Source of the DNA: Neostapfia colusana
Lineage: Eukaryota > Streptophyta > Magnoliopsida > Poales > Poaceae
NCBI GenBank assembly: GCA_030760725.1
Contig: JASWHV010000019.1
Span: forward strand, 33,669,944 to 33,733,943
Length of the DNA stretch: 64,000 nucleotides
Reading direction: 5' to 3'
Below the pieces are notes generated by a model that saw nothing but the letters and a program-made list of their open reading frames with translations, did no database searches and had not been told where the DNA came from. Positions 9,072 through 20,648 of this stretch are shown here, piece by piece. The position numbers and the translations under genes were made by a program. Each line of letters opens with the position of its first letter. The stretch's first letter is position 1.

Positions 9072-12000
9072 ATGACTCGTACTCATGCCAACCCGGACGT
9101 TGGGGGTACTAGCCAAGGGGGAGAGACCTCCCAACGGCCTCTCGAGGACTCATCGGGACCGCAGCAGCAACAGCAGCAACAACAATAACCAACATCGCCA
9201 CCGCCACTGCCAACAGTTACATTGGCCGACATCGTCGCGGCAATGGCGGGTTCACACCAGAAGCAAAGGGAGTTGCTGCAAACTCTTATTTCCAATGCGT
9301 CTCGCCCAGAGAGACGTCAAGACCGTGAGGAGCGTCAACAGAGCTCCTACTCCGACTTCCTGGCGACGCATCCCCTGGTATTCTCAAGGGCGGATGAACC
9401 TCTTGACGCGGACAACTGGCTCCGCACAATAGAGATGAAGTTCGGGCTGCTCCAGATAAGTGAGCAGCGCTAGACTCAGTTCACGGTCCAGCAGCTCCAA
9501 GGATCCGCGAGCGCGTGGTGGGCCAACTTCTGTGCTTCACAGCCCACCGACCGAGTTATGACCTGGACGGAGTTCCAGACGGCCTTCAGGGCCTATCACA
9601 TACCGCCAGGTCTAATGAAGAGGAAGACGCAGGAGTTCCTGCACCTGCAGCAAGGGAGCCGGAACGCGCTGGAATACTCCAGGGCGTTCAACGATCTCAC
9701 GCTGTACGCGTCGTATCACGCAGATACCGACGAGAAGCGGCGGGACCACTTTTACCAGGGGCTTAACCCGCTCCTGAAGGACAAGTTTGCAATGTTCAAT
9801 CGCGGCAGCCTCAACGACACTTGTTCAAGAGGACTCCGGCAAGGAGTTGGCGGTGGCAGAGCGAAAGCGAAGCGCGCCGCAGAGCAGCGGAGAAGGAGGT
9901 GATCCTTCTCAGAAGTTTCGGATGGTGAATCGCCCACCATCAGGTCCACGCTGGCAGCCACCCCAAAGGTCGATGCCTTTCCGCAGTCGGCCGTACTCTT
10001 CTCCGGCATTCAGGCCCGCACTGCCAGTACCACCACCGCAAAAACAACAGCAGCAGCGGACGATGCCACATGCGTATGCACCTCAGCAACGCATGCCGGG
10101 CTTTCGTCCCCCGAGCACTACACCAGCAGCGGCCACATGTTACAAGTGTGGTCGTCCAGGACACATCGTGAGCAGATGCCCGGAGAGGCAAGGCGGCGGA
10201 GTGGCACCACCGTTTCTGGGGAGGAATCAACCCCGGAACCCTACTAATGCGCGGCGGGGAAACCCTAGGCCCGGCACCGTCCACCAGCTTGCCATAGAGG
10301 ACGTGCCGGAGGGTGAGCCAATCCTTGCGGGTATGTTCCAACTCCACCAGCATCCCGCCATCATATTGTTTGATTCAGGCGCCATGCATAATTTTATTAG
10401 CCAAGCTTTCATTGCTAAACACAGCTTGCAAATACTACCCATCGATAGTCCATATTTAATTTGTTCACCGGGTGGGAGGATTTCAGCAAGCGTAATGATT
10501 TCCAAAGCACCATTATGCTTAGCGGGTAGAGTTCTCTCATAATCTTAGAGGGACAAAAGGTCGATGTCATCCTAGTGATGTCGTGGTTAACCCGCCACGG
10601 TGCTGTTTTAGACACCGTCCTTCGAGTCGTGCACTTAAACTCAGAAGTGCACGGGTCTCACTCTTTATTTCTGGATAGTCCAGAAATAAAACTTCCAAGT
10701 GTCTATCAAGAAACAACCATCAGATTGGAAGATATTCCAGTGGTCCGAGAGTTCCCTGACGTATTCCCGGACGATTTGCCAGGGATGCCGCCCGATAGAG
10801 AGGTGGAGTTCAAGATTGAACTTGCACCGGGAACCATGCCAATATCCCGAAGGCCGTACAAGATGGCGCCCAAGGAATTGGCTGAATTGAAGACCCAGCT
10901 AACGGACCTGCTAGAAAAGGGTTTTATTAGGCCGAGTTCCTCGCCATGGGGCTGTTCGGCATTATTTGTGAAGATGAAGGATGAGACGTTACGGCTTTGC
11001 GTGGACTATCGTCCATTAAATGTCGTAACCATCAAGAACAAGTAACCGTTGCCACGGATCGACATGTTGTTTGATCAGTTGGTCAAAGCAAAGATCTTTT
11101 CCAAGATGGACTTAAGATCCAGGTACCATCAGCTTAAGATAAGGCGGAGGACATTCCAAAGTCAGCTTTTTCGATGAGGTACGGGCTTTATGAGTACCTG
11201 GTCATGTCCTTCAGCCTCACCAATGCTCCAGCTCATTTCATGTACTTAATGAACTCGGTATTCATGCCGGAGCTGGACAAGTTTGTCGTGGTCTTCATCG
11301 ACGACATCCTGGTATATTCCAAGTCAGAGGAAGATCACAAGAAACATCTGCGTATAGTCTTGCAACGGCTGCGGGATCACAAGTTATATGCGAAATTCAG
11401 CAAATGCGAGTTCTGGATATCGCAAGTGCCTTTCCTCGGGCATATCATCTCAGCGGAGGGTATCGCTGTAGAACCGAGCTAGATCACTCAAGTGCTGAAT
11501 TGGAAATCCCCGAGGACTGTTCACGAGGTACGGAGTTTCCTCGGACTCGCGGGATATTATCGGAGGTTCATTCCGAACTTCTCGACGATTGCCAAGCCTG
11601 TGACGGAGCTGCTGAAGAAGGCTACCAAATATGTTTGGAGTCCAGCGTGTGAAGCAGCATTCAAGGCTTTAGTCAAGCACCTGACATCAGCACCGGTTTT
11701 GTCGCAGCCAGACACAACAAAACCGTTCGATGTGCACTGCGATGCATCCGGCATTGGGCTCGGATGTGTGCTGATGCAAGACCGAAGAGTGGTCGCGTAT
11801 GGGTCACGGCAGCTTAGAAACCATGAGCAGAATTATCCAACTCACGACTTGGAGCTCGCTGCCGTGGTACTTGCACTGAAAATGTGGAGGCACTACCTAC
11901 TCGGTAACCTCGTACATTTATATACCGACCACAAAAGCCTCAAGTACATATTCACTCAGAAGGAGCTGAACATGAGGCAACGAAGATGGTTAGAACTGAT

Positions 12001-13615
12001 AAAGGATTATGGAATAGAGATCCATTATCATCCGGGCAAGGCCAACGTAGTGGCAGATGCGCTGATCCGTAAGTCACACGTCAACAATCTGACCATCACA
12101 CCGTTGGAAGAGAGCGAACCACCACTGCATGTGCTTCCACATGGAGCTCTCTACAACTTAGCTTTGATCCCCACCATCCGTGAAGAGATAGCGGCAGCCC
12201 AGAAGAATGACAAGGGCATGTCGCATTTGCGGAGACGTGTAGACAGTGGGGAGCTGAAATGTTTCCGGAAGGACGGAGACGGCGTCCTATGGTTCAAGGA
12301 CCGGATCGTCGTACCCCGTAACCCGGAATTACGGAAGAAGATCTTTGATGAGGCTCACTTGTCAAAGTTTTCTATTCACCCCAGCAGCAACAAAATGTAT
12401 CAAGAACTCAGAAGCAAGTTTTGGTGGACACGGATGAAGCGGGAGACTGCAAAATACGTGTCCGAGTGTGATACATGTCGAAGGGTGAAGGCAGATCATA
12501 TGCGGAAACCGGGACTGCTGCAACCACTGGGCATTCCTGCCTGGAAGTGGGAGGACGTGAGCATGGACTTCATCGTCGGTTTACCCACCACTCTTAAAAA
12601 GCATGATTCTGTGTGGGTGATCGTCGATCGGCTCACCAAACTTGCCCATTTCATCCCGGTCAACACAAACTACAACACCAAGAAGTACCCTGAACTGTAC
12701 ATCTCATGGATCCTATGCTTGTACGGCGTACCCCGTACCATCATATCGGATCGGGGAACTTTATTTGTGTCACGTTTTTGGGAGCAGCTGCACGCTGCAT
12801 TGGGCACGAAGCTGATCCGTAGTTCAGCGTACCACCCGCAGATGGATGGGCGAACCGAGCAGGTAAATCAGATCCTAGAAGACATGCTACGAGCTTGCGC
12901 TATCAACCACAGCAAGAATTGGGATGATCACTTGCCGTTAGCAGAGTTCTCGTACAACAATGGGTACCAAGCCAGCATAAAGATGGCGCATTACGAGGCG
13001 CTATACGGAACAAAATGCCGCACACCATTGAATTGGTGTGAGTCTGGCAAAAGGGTTACCTTCGGGATTGACCTTGTCAACAACACGGAAGAAAAGGTTC
13101 GACTGATTCAAGCGGACGTAAAAGCCGCCCAATCCCGTCAGAAACAGTATGCGGACCGGAGAAGACGCCCATTACAATTCGAAGTGGGGGATCACGTATA
13201 CCTACGTGTGTCTCCAATGAAGGGCGTAAACAGATTTGGGGTGAGAGGAAAGTTGGCACCCCGATTCATCGGTCCATTCCAGATTACCGAAAGATGCGGA
13301 TCAGTGGCATACCGGCTAAAATTACCAGAAGCACTTTCCGGTGTGCACGACGTCTTTCACATTGCCCAGCTGAGGAAGTGTCTTAAGCTATCAACTACCG
13401 TTCAGCTGGAAGATATTGAAAAACTGCAACCGGATCTCACCTATCGGGAGGAACCGGTGCAGATTATTGATGAAAAAGCCCCAACCACACGCAACCGTAC
13501 GTTGTGGTTCTACAAGGTTCTATGGAGTAATCACTCCGTGTACGAAGCGACATGGGAGAGCGAAGAATTTCTTCGCACTAACTACCCCAACTTTTTCCTG
13601 TCGCATATCCGGTAA
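9072..13615 (+). pseudogene. gag-pol: gag-pol polyprotein of element A, disrupted
   Basis: In order: Gag (9072 to about 10200) with a CCHC zinc knuckle at about 10138-10185 (CYKCGRPGH...C); aspartic protease with DSG at 10372-10380; reverse transcriptase with the F-I-D-D active site at 11294-11305; RNase H (about 11720-12060); integrase with an HHCC zinc finger (about 12350-12480) and DDE core (about 12560-12870); chromodomain (about 13450-13600). Lesions seen against elements C and D: TAA 9186-9188, TAG 9471-9473, a 14-nt deletion near 9821, a 10-nt deletion near 10531, TAA 11043-11045, a 1-nt deletion near 11143 and TAG 11480-11482. From 11492 to the stop at 13613-13615 the frame is open for 707 codons (end of RT through chromodomain). 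Not functional as a whole. Confidence 0.95.
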
Positions 13616-13672
13616 TTTTCCACCATCCTCTCTCTCATTTTTCACCTTATAATATCGGGACGAGATTCTTTT

Positions 13673-13685
13673 AAGGGGGGAGGAA
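13673..13685 (+). other. Polypurine tract of element A
   Basis: AAGGGGGGAGGAA directly before the TG of the 3' LTR; the plus-strand DNA primer site of the element. Confidence 0.9.
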
Positions 13686-14348
13686 TGTAAGGGACTCAGT
13701 TTTTGACACCTATTTGAAGTGTTCATCCCCACACCAGACACCTCATTTGAAGTAAGTTGATGAACACAAATGAAGAGCAAGTAACTACCATCAACATGCT
13801 CATTAGAGAACAAACTCACATAGTGCAAAAGTGGTATTTCCCACATGTGATATAGAAGGGCTGGGCATATGAAAACTCCTACACATTCCTAAGGATGTCC
13901 ATGCCATGTTTCACCCAAATTCAAAACCTTTTTGAGGTCATTTTGGGTATAGTTAGAAAGAGGGCAGTTTGAAACCATATTCAAATTCAAACTGTTTTTA
14001 TCCCATGAATTCAAAAGTGGGAGACATATTCTTATCCAGCACATTTTTGTGAGCTCACACTCCAATTTTCACACCATTTGGAGTTGATCTTGACATGAGC
14101 TAAGTGGGACAAATTCAAACTTTATTTGAATTCCAAACTGAACTTGTGCTGAAATTCATTCAAACCAAACCCAATTTGAATTCTAATGAATTCAAATGGC
14201 TCATGGGTGAATAATTTGAATCACCAGGGGTATTATGGGGCTCACTGTTTACAACAGTGATTAGGAGTAAATTTCAAAGGTTAAAACCCCAGGTGGGACC
14301 CACATGTCATAGAGAGAAGGAGGGAAAACTTGCACACAAAGTCACAGC

Positions 14349-14370
14349 CTCGGTGGGAAATTCCACCGAG
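14349..14370. repeat. Perfect inverted repeat in the A 3' LTR
   Basis: Second copy of the CTCGGTGG / CCACCGAG hairpin with loop GAAATT, unchanged from 2974-2995. Confidence 0.6.
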
Positions 14371-16268
14371 CAGCTGTCGGCTGTGCCACCGAGCAGCAAC
14401 CGGCACCACCAGCTGCTTCCCCTCTACGCGCGCTGGCGCCCAGGGCGGCTTACTCGCGCCTCCACGTGACCGGCACCGCCTCAGCCCGAGAAGGAGTCGG
14501 TTGGCTTTATCTCCTCGCGTGTGAACCCGAGCAGCGGCAGTTCTTCTCCCCGCAGCTCACTGCTCGATCGGGAAAACCAGCAAACGATTTCCTCCTTCGT
14601 TCCTGAGCTGCTAGACTGCAACCTGAGATCGCCCTCTACCTCCCCAACGCCAGAAACTCCGAGCTCCGACCTCCTTTGCCCGAAAACGATCGCCACCGCG
14701 GCGACCTAGCCTCAGCCGAGAGTCAGGCACCCGTGGACAACGTTCCACAGGCGTTTTCACGGTCCAGAAAGAGAGCAACAGGAGCCCGCAACCATCGTGC
14801 TGCTCTCCTCCAAGTTTGGAAGCAAACCGTGAAGAATCCACGGCGAATTCTCAGTCTTTGCTCCGGCGACCTTAAACTGAGCTTCCGGAACGGATCCTTC
14901 AAATTCTCGCTCTAAGATCCTTCTCTAGCTATAAAATCTTGCACATAGACGCTGGACTAGCCGACGATCAAGTTCTTTTCTGCATCCATGGCGTGAAACT
15001 ATCTAGGAGTGACAAATTTTGAGCTTGATCGAGGGCGGTCATGGCGGGCACGATCGGTCACACGGTGCTGACCGACTTGCCGCCATCCCTGAACCCTTTT
15101 GACACCTTTTGGAGCTTCCTAGAGATACACTGATGCTGTAGGACCGATTGTTCGAGGTTTTGGCGGGTTAGAACTCACAGCCGATGGCGCCGAACCTCAA
15201 CCGAGGCCGCGACACGTCGCCGGGCTATTTCCGGTCACCGCCAGCCCGAACTGACACCACCGACGTGTTCCTCGACGTAGACAACCCCCTGGCGGCAAGT
15301 TTCAGACCATGGGATGGCCGGCAGCAGCGAGCCGGCGAGCTCCCTGTCTGCTCCGGCGAGGGGTGGCAGCGCGGGCACGTCGAAAGGTAGACGAAGCCGG
15401 CTGGCCCACGTGTCAGCGGCTCAAAATTTGAAATCGGGATCGGGTGTGGCCGGGATCGGGTGTGCTGGCACGCAAAGACCCTGTGGGCCTTAGTGTGCGG
15501 TCGCCTCGGCGCTCAACACGTGTCCCTGCGGGCCCCGGCTGATTTAAACTTATCCCCCGATTTTCAGATTCCATTCAAACTTCAAATCCTCATAACTTTG
15601 GCTAGGAAGCTCCAAATCGAGTGAACCAAATTTTGTTGGATTCAGCTCTCTGAGCACTTTCCAGAAAATTGAGTTTCACTTCATGAAAACCCTTATTTCT
15701 CCAGAATTAATTCCTCAAAATTTAAAATGTTTGGAATTTTAACTGGAGAATCCTTTGGAGGAAAGTCCTGAAATTTTGCTGGAATGTTCAACAAAATAGC
15801 CTTGAACTACCATAAAAATTTCAGATCCAATTGAGCTCATTTGATCCACCTAATGGTGTGATTAATGAAACTGTTCCAGAGAAAATAGAAAATGTTCAGA
15901 AACATTTTCAGAATTTTCTCTGAAATTGTTTAGCTCATATCTTTAGCTAGAAACCTTCAAATTAAGTGAGACGAACTCCATTAGAACCCTCTCAAAATCT
16001 AGTTTTCAGAAAGTCATAGTTTGTTTCATGAAAATCCTTAGAACACCCTAAAAGCCTTCAATTAAGGTCAAGTGCATAATTAATTGTGGAGGGCTCAAAT
16101 GAGCCTTTCTGCAACTAAAACTTGACCAAGTCTCTGTTTAGGTTGTAACCAAGCCTCAGTAAAAGTTTCACAGTCATTGAGTCTGTCTAGTGGGACTTAT
16201 AAGCTTCACAAGTGCAAACTTAATACAAATGCAGTTAAATTGATACATGTACTTCTGCTATCATGTAG

Positions 16269-17530
16269 TCGCTAAGGTCGAGGAGGAACCCGAAGTCCTA
16301 GACTTCGTTACTCTGGAGGAACAGCTAGCCTACGACTAAGAGCAGCAAGGCAAGCTCCGGTTTGCATTAACTTTTACAAAGTTTTATTGTTTTGAGCACT
16401 TACTTGAGTATTACAATTCTTTGCATTAGAGTCTTGTTTGGAAACCCAATTGCATAGCCAAGAAAACCATGGGTTGGGATTAAGATTGAAAACCCCGTTA
16501 GCTACTGCAATGCTAAGATAGAGTAGGATTCGGTACAAGTCGAGTAGTTGGAACTACTCGCGAGCATAGGCTAGTGTCACTCGACTCGGGTAGAGATAGC
16601 ACATGATACACTTGGCAAGAAAGATGAGACCGAGCAGAGAGTAAGGGCAGCAGGACTTTGGGGCCTGTGTGCTGTAGCTCCGCTTGTGTCGATTGAGGAC
16701 CGAGCCGTGTGCAGGCCTGTTGAACAAGCTAGAACAGTACCGAAGACCTACCGGCTATATGGGAACCGGGAAACCGATGTAACTCGGGTAGCTGGGTATT
16801 GAGGCATTGCCCGTCGTTCAGAGGGTATGTTGAGAGCTCGAGGTGTAAATCGTCTGGCGGCACTGAGATGCGCATGCAGAGACCTCTTGCTCGGGACGAT
16901 GGGACCGGTTCAATATTTCGCTGACGGGCGAAAGGTGGTTGCGTACGACGTCCGTGATGGTTGTTGTAGGCAACATCGAGTACGGGCGTACGTGACGGGT
17001 TATTCGGGTAACCCTGCAGATGTAAATCGATTATAATCGCCGTCCCTCACGGTCAGTGAGTACCACTTGTTCACTGTACCGTTACGTAGAAAGAACAGGC
17101 TAGTTACATGTTAAAATGGTGCTGATCGAAAAATGGACTTGATTGCTAATGATTTGCTGTAGTTTAGAGCTAACTAAAGTTCCTTTCAACTTTGGCCAAC
17201 GTACATGAGAGAAATGCGTTTCTTGTTTGATTGCGGCTCTCTCATGTGCCTTAGCGTAAGGTTCTCCACAACCTGCTACTAAAACTTGAAAATAAGGTTC
17301 TACTAATTAGGCGAGTCCTTGCAAATGATTTTTTTACCTCATGTAACCTATCAACCCTCATGTAGAAGTTCCATGTTTAGGTGAGACGGGTCAAACTTGC
17401 TGAGCCTTCGTGCTCACTGCTTGTGTTTGAAGCTTTTGCAGGGTTCTATGAGGAAGGGGCTCCCGACGAGGAGATGGAACCCCAGGAGGGGAACCCCGTC
17501 GAGTGGGAGCCGTGCACGCCGCAGAGTTAG
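16269..17530 (+). pseudogene. Putative spliced acidic ORF in the A 3' LTR, one stop
   Basis: Same arrangement as in the 5' LTR: 81-nt segment 16269-16349, GC-AG interval, 89-nt segment 17442-17530 ending TAG. In this copy CAA has become TAA at 16337-16339, so the first segment is closed. Its 5' LTR partner is open, so the stop arose after insertion. Confidence 0.4.
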
Positions 17531-17760
17531 TGTGCGTGTGTGCTAGCAAGGACACGTTCAAGGGCTCAATGTGAACTTGATGCGTAGTCTACGCCCGTGA
17601 GTGTAGACTGGACATATTTTGCTGTAAACATGTTCATAAACTACTTTATGTAATATAAACTTTGCTTCCGCTTTGTACCTTTGATGTGTGTTATCTGGTG
17701 CTGTGCAATGCAGTACCCCTCAGCATGATCCTGGCTCGACAAGACCGTGGGGTCGTGTCA

Positions 17761-17765
17761 ATACT
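17761..17765. repeat. Target-site duplication of element A, right copy
   Basis: ATACT after the CA end of the 3' LTR, identical to 2306-2310. Confidence 0.95.
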
Positions 17766-18466
17766 CCTCACCTGAAAAACACTTAAGCAGCAACCATGAG
17801 CACGATGGCTCAACAAGACTTAACCGACTCACCTAGGCATGAAACTCTACATGCTGTTTACACGAACATGGGATGGTAAATTTCAGCAAACGGACACGCC
17901 TACAAGTTCATCCTTAGTTCCTCTTTTAGCCGCAAGTTAACAGTTCATGAATATGAAAATTAGTGAGCAATATTTGGTGGCACACATGTACCAATACAAT
18001 TTTTCATAACAGCAATATTGAATCATCACCTTTCATATATTAACCTATGTCACGACTCAGTGACCAAGTGGTACTCATCACCGCGAGGGACGGCGAATCG
18101 ACTCGATATACACCTGCAGGGATACCCGAAGAGCATGTCACGTACACCCACCCGTGGAGCTGCACAGCATGCTCACTCGATGTCGTACGGGACAACCTTT
18201 CACCCAACAGCCCAACCGTCGAACCGGTCACACCGAAACGAGCAGGAGGTTCCCTACATGGAGCATCTCTCTTTGCCCGTTAGCAGATTTCCATCTTGCT
18301 GCCCTCAGCCTACACCAATAAATCGGTGTGTTATGCCTCGACGCCCAGAGGTATAGGTTACATCGGTTTATCGGGGCCTATATATCCGATATGCCTTTGG
18401 TACGTTCAAACTTGATCAGCGTGGGCCGCACACGGATCGGTCCTCAATCGACACGGACAGGGCTGC
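17766..18466 (-). repeat. Element E 3' LTR, piece 2
   Basis: 701 bp of E LTR between elements A and C. On the minus strand it starts with the acceptor CAG|GTGAGG (exon continuing from piece 1) and contains the blocks shared by all LTRs here: GTGAGCACGATGGCTCA near 17797, the ACGTC/ACTCAGTGACCAAGTGGTACTC region at 18050-18075 and GACGGCGAATCGACTCG near 18090. No gene; the frames in it are LTR sequence. Confidence 0.85.
18462..18466. repeat. Target-site duplication of element C, left copy
   Basis: GCTGC before the first base of the C LTR; identical to 34874-34878. Confidence 0.95.
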
Positions 18467-18697
18467 TGACACGACCCCATTGGTCCTGTCGAGCCAGGAT
18501 CACGCTGAGGGGTGCTGCGTTGCACAGCACCGAATAACACACGTCAAAGGTACAAAGCGGAAGCGGAAAATTTTATTACATAAACCAGTTATGAACATGT
18601 TTACATCAAAATAAGTTCAGTCTACACTCGCGGGCGTAGGCTAAGCATCAAGTGCACGTTCAGCCCTTGAACGTGTCCTTGCTAGCACACACGCACA

Positions 18698-19957
18698 CTA
18701 ACTCTGCGGCGTGCACGACTCCCACTCGACGGGGTTCCCCTCCGGGGGTTCCGTCTCCTCTTCGGGAGTCCCTTCCTCATAGAACCCTGCAAAAGCTTCA
18801 AACACAAGCAGTGAGCACGAAGGCTCAGCAAGTCTGACCCGTCTCACCTAAACATGGAACTTCTATATGAGGGGTGATGGGTTACATGAGGTAAAAATCA
18901 TTTGCAAGGGACTCGCCTAATTAGTAGAACCTTACTTTCAAGTTTTAGCAGCAGGTTGTGGAGAACCTTACGCTAAGGTACATGAGAGAGCCGCAATCAA
19001 ACAAGAAACGCATTTCCCTCATGTACTTTGCCCAAAGTTCAAATGAACTTTAGTTAGCTCTAAACTACAGCATATCAGTAACAATCAGAGTCCATCTTTC
19101 AATCAGCAACATTTTAATATGTGACTAGCCTATTCTTTCTACGTCACGGTACAGTGAACAAGTGGTACTCACTGACCGCGAGGGACGGCGATTATAATCG
19201 ATTTACACCTGCAGGGTTACCCGAACAACCCGTCAAGTACGCCCGTACTCGATGTTGCCTACAACAACCATCACGGACGCCGTACGCGACTACCTTTCAC
19301 CCGTCAGCCAAATATTGAACCGGTCCCATCGTCCCGAGCAAGAGGTCTCTGCACGCGCATCTCTGTGCCGCCAGCCGATTTACACCTCGAGCTCTCAACC
19401 TACCCTCTGAACGACGGGCAATGCCTCAATACCCAGCTACCCGAGTTACATCAGTTTCCCGGTTCCCATATAGCCGGTAGGTCTTCGGTACTGTTCTAGC
19501 TTGATCAACAGGCCCGCACACGGCTCGGTCCTCAATCGACACAAGCGGAGCTACAGCACACAGGCCCCAAAGTCCTGCTGCCCTTACCCTCCGCTTGGTC
19601 TCATTTTCTTGCCATGTGTTCCATGTGCTATCACTACCCGAGTCGAGTGCCTCTAGCCTATGCTCGCGAGTAGTTCCAACTACTCGACTTGTACCGAATC
19701 CTACTCTATCCTAGCAATGCAGTAGCTAACGAGGTTTGCAATCCTAAACCCAACCCATGGTTCTCTTGGCTATGCAGTGGGGTTCCAAACAAGACTCTAA
19801 TGCACAGAATAAAGGAAACAAGTATGTGCTCAAAACAATAAAATTTGTAAAGAGGTTAATGCAAACCGGAGCTTGCCTTGATGCTCTTGGTCGTAGGCTA
19901 ACTGTTCCTCCGGAGTAACGAAGTCTAGGACTTCGGGTTCCTCCTCGACCTTAGCGA
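18698..19957 (-). CDS. Putative spliced acidic ORF in the C 3' LTR
   Basis: On the minus strand: 81-nt segment 19957-19877 (reads KVEEEPEVLDF..., open), then a GC-AG interval (GCAAGC at its start, TTTTGCAG at its end), then the 89-nt segment 18786-18698 ending TAG. Lengths and phase match element A. The peptide is acidic and ends EWESCTPQS here. No start codon is resolved: the upstream donor-like GCG|GCGAGT has an open frame before it, but without ATG. Confidence 0.4.
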
Positions 19958-20648
19958 CTACATGATAAGAGCAATATATGTATCAATTTAAATGCATTTG
20001 TATTAACTTTGAAGTTGTGAAGTCTATAACCCTTGATAGACAGACCTAATTACTGTGAAACTTTTACTGTGGCTTGGTTACAACATAAACAGAGACTTGG
20101 TCAAGTTTTAGTTGCAGTAAAGCTCATTTGAGCCCCCCACAATTAATTATGTCCTTGACCTTAATTGGAACTCTTAGGGTGTTCTAAGGATCTTCATGAA
20201 ACAAACTATGAATTTATGAAAACTAGATTTTTAGAGGGTTCTAATGGAGTTGGTCTCACTTAATTTGAAGGTTCCTAGCTAAAGTTATGAGCTAAACAAT
20301 TTCAGAGAAAATTCTGAAAATGTTTCTGAACATTTTCTATTTTCTCTGGAACAGTTTCACTAATCATACAATTAGGTGGATCAGATGAGCTCAAATGAAT
20401 ATGAAATTTTTATGGTAGTTCAGGGATATTTGGATGAATATCCCAGCAAAAGTTCAGGATTTTCCTCCAAAGGATTCTCCAGTAAAAATTCCTAACAGTT
20501 TAAATTTTGAGGAATTAATTATGGAGAAATAAGGGATTTCATGAAGTGAAACTTGATTTCTGGAAAGTACACAGAGAGCTGAATCCAGCAAATTTTGGTT
20601 CACTCAATTTGGAGCTTTCTAGCCAAAGTTATGAGGATTTGAAGTTTG

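Larger units (their letters stand above)
2311..17760 (+). mobile_element. Element A: full-length Tekay-type Ty3/gypsy element with ORF0
   Basis: A 15,450-bp insertion with both LTRs, a perfect 5-bp target duplication (ATACT), a tRNA-Met(i) primer-binding site, ORF0, a disrupted gag-pol and a polypurine tract. The LTRs differ in length (4,046 and 4,075 bp) and show scattered substitutions and small indels, so the insertion is not recent. It lies in the 3' LTR of element E. It is the same subfamily as element C, in the opposite orientation. Confidence 0.95.
13686..17760 (+). repeat. Element A 3' LTR
   Basis: 4,075 bp, TGTAAGGG...GTGTCA, followed by the ATACT duplication. Compared with the 5' copy it has a 21-base extra stretch near 15800, a small tandem duplication of GGATCGGGTGTG (15437-15469), and substitutions throughout. 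It keeps the hairpin (14349-14370), the possible first exon (15184-15294, donor GCAAGT) and both exon-like segments (16269-16349 and 17442-17530), though the first has a stop codon here. Confidence 0.95.

Noticed and set aside
9160..9190. CAG/CAA repeats in gag N-termini as microsatellites
   Set aside because: They encode Gln tracts of Gag in all elements; coding low complexity rather than a separate repeat locus.
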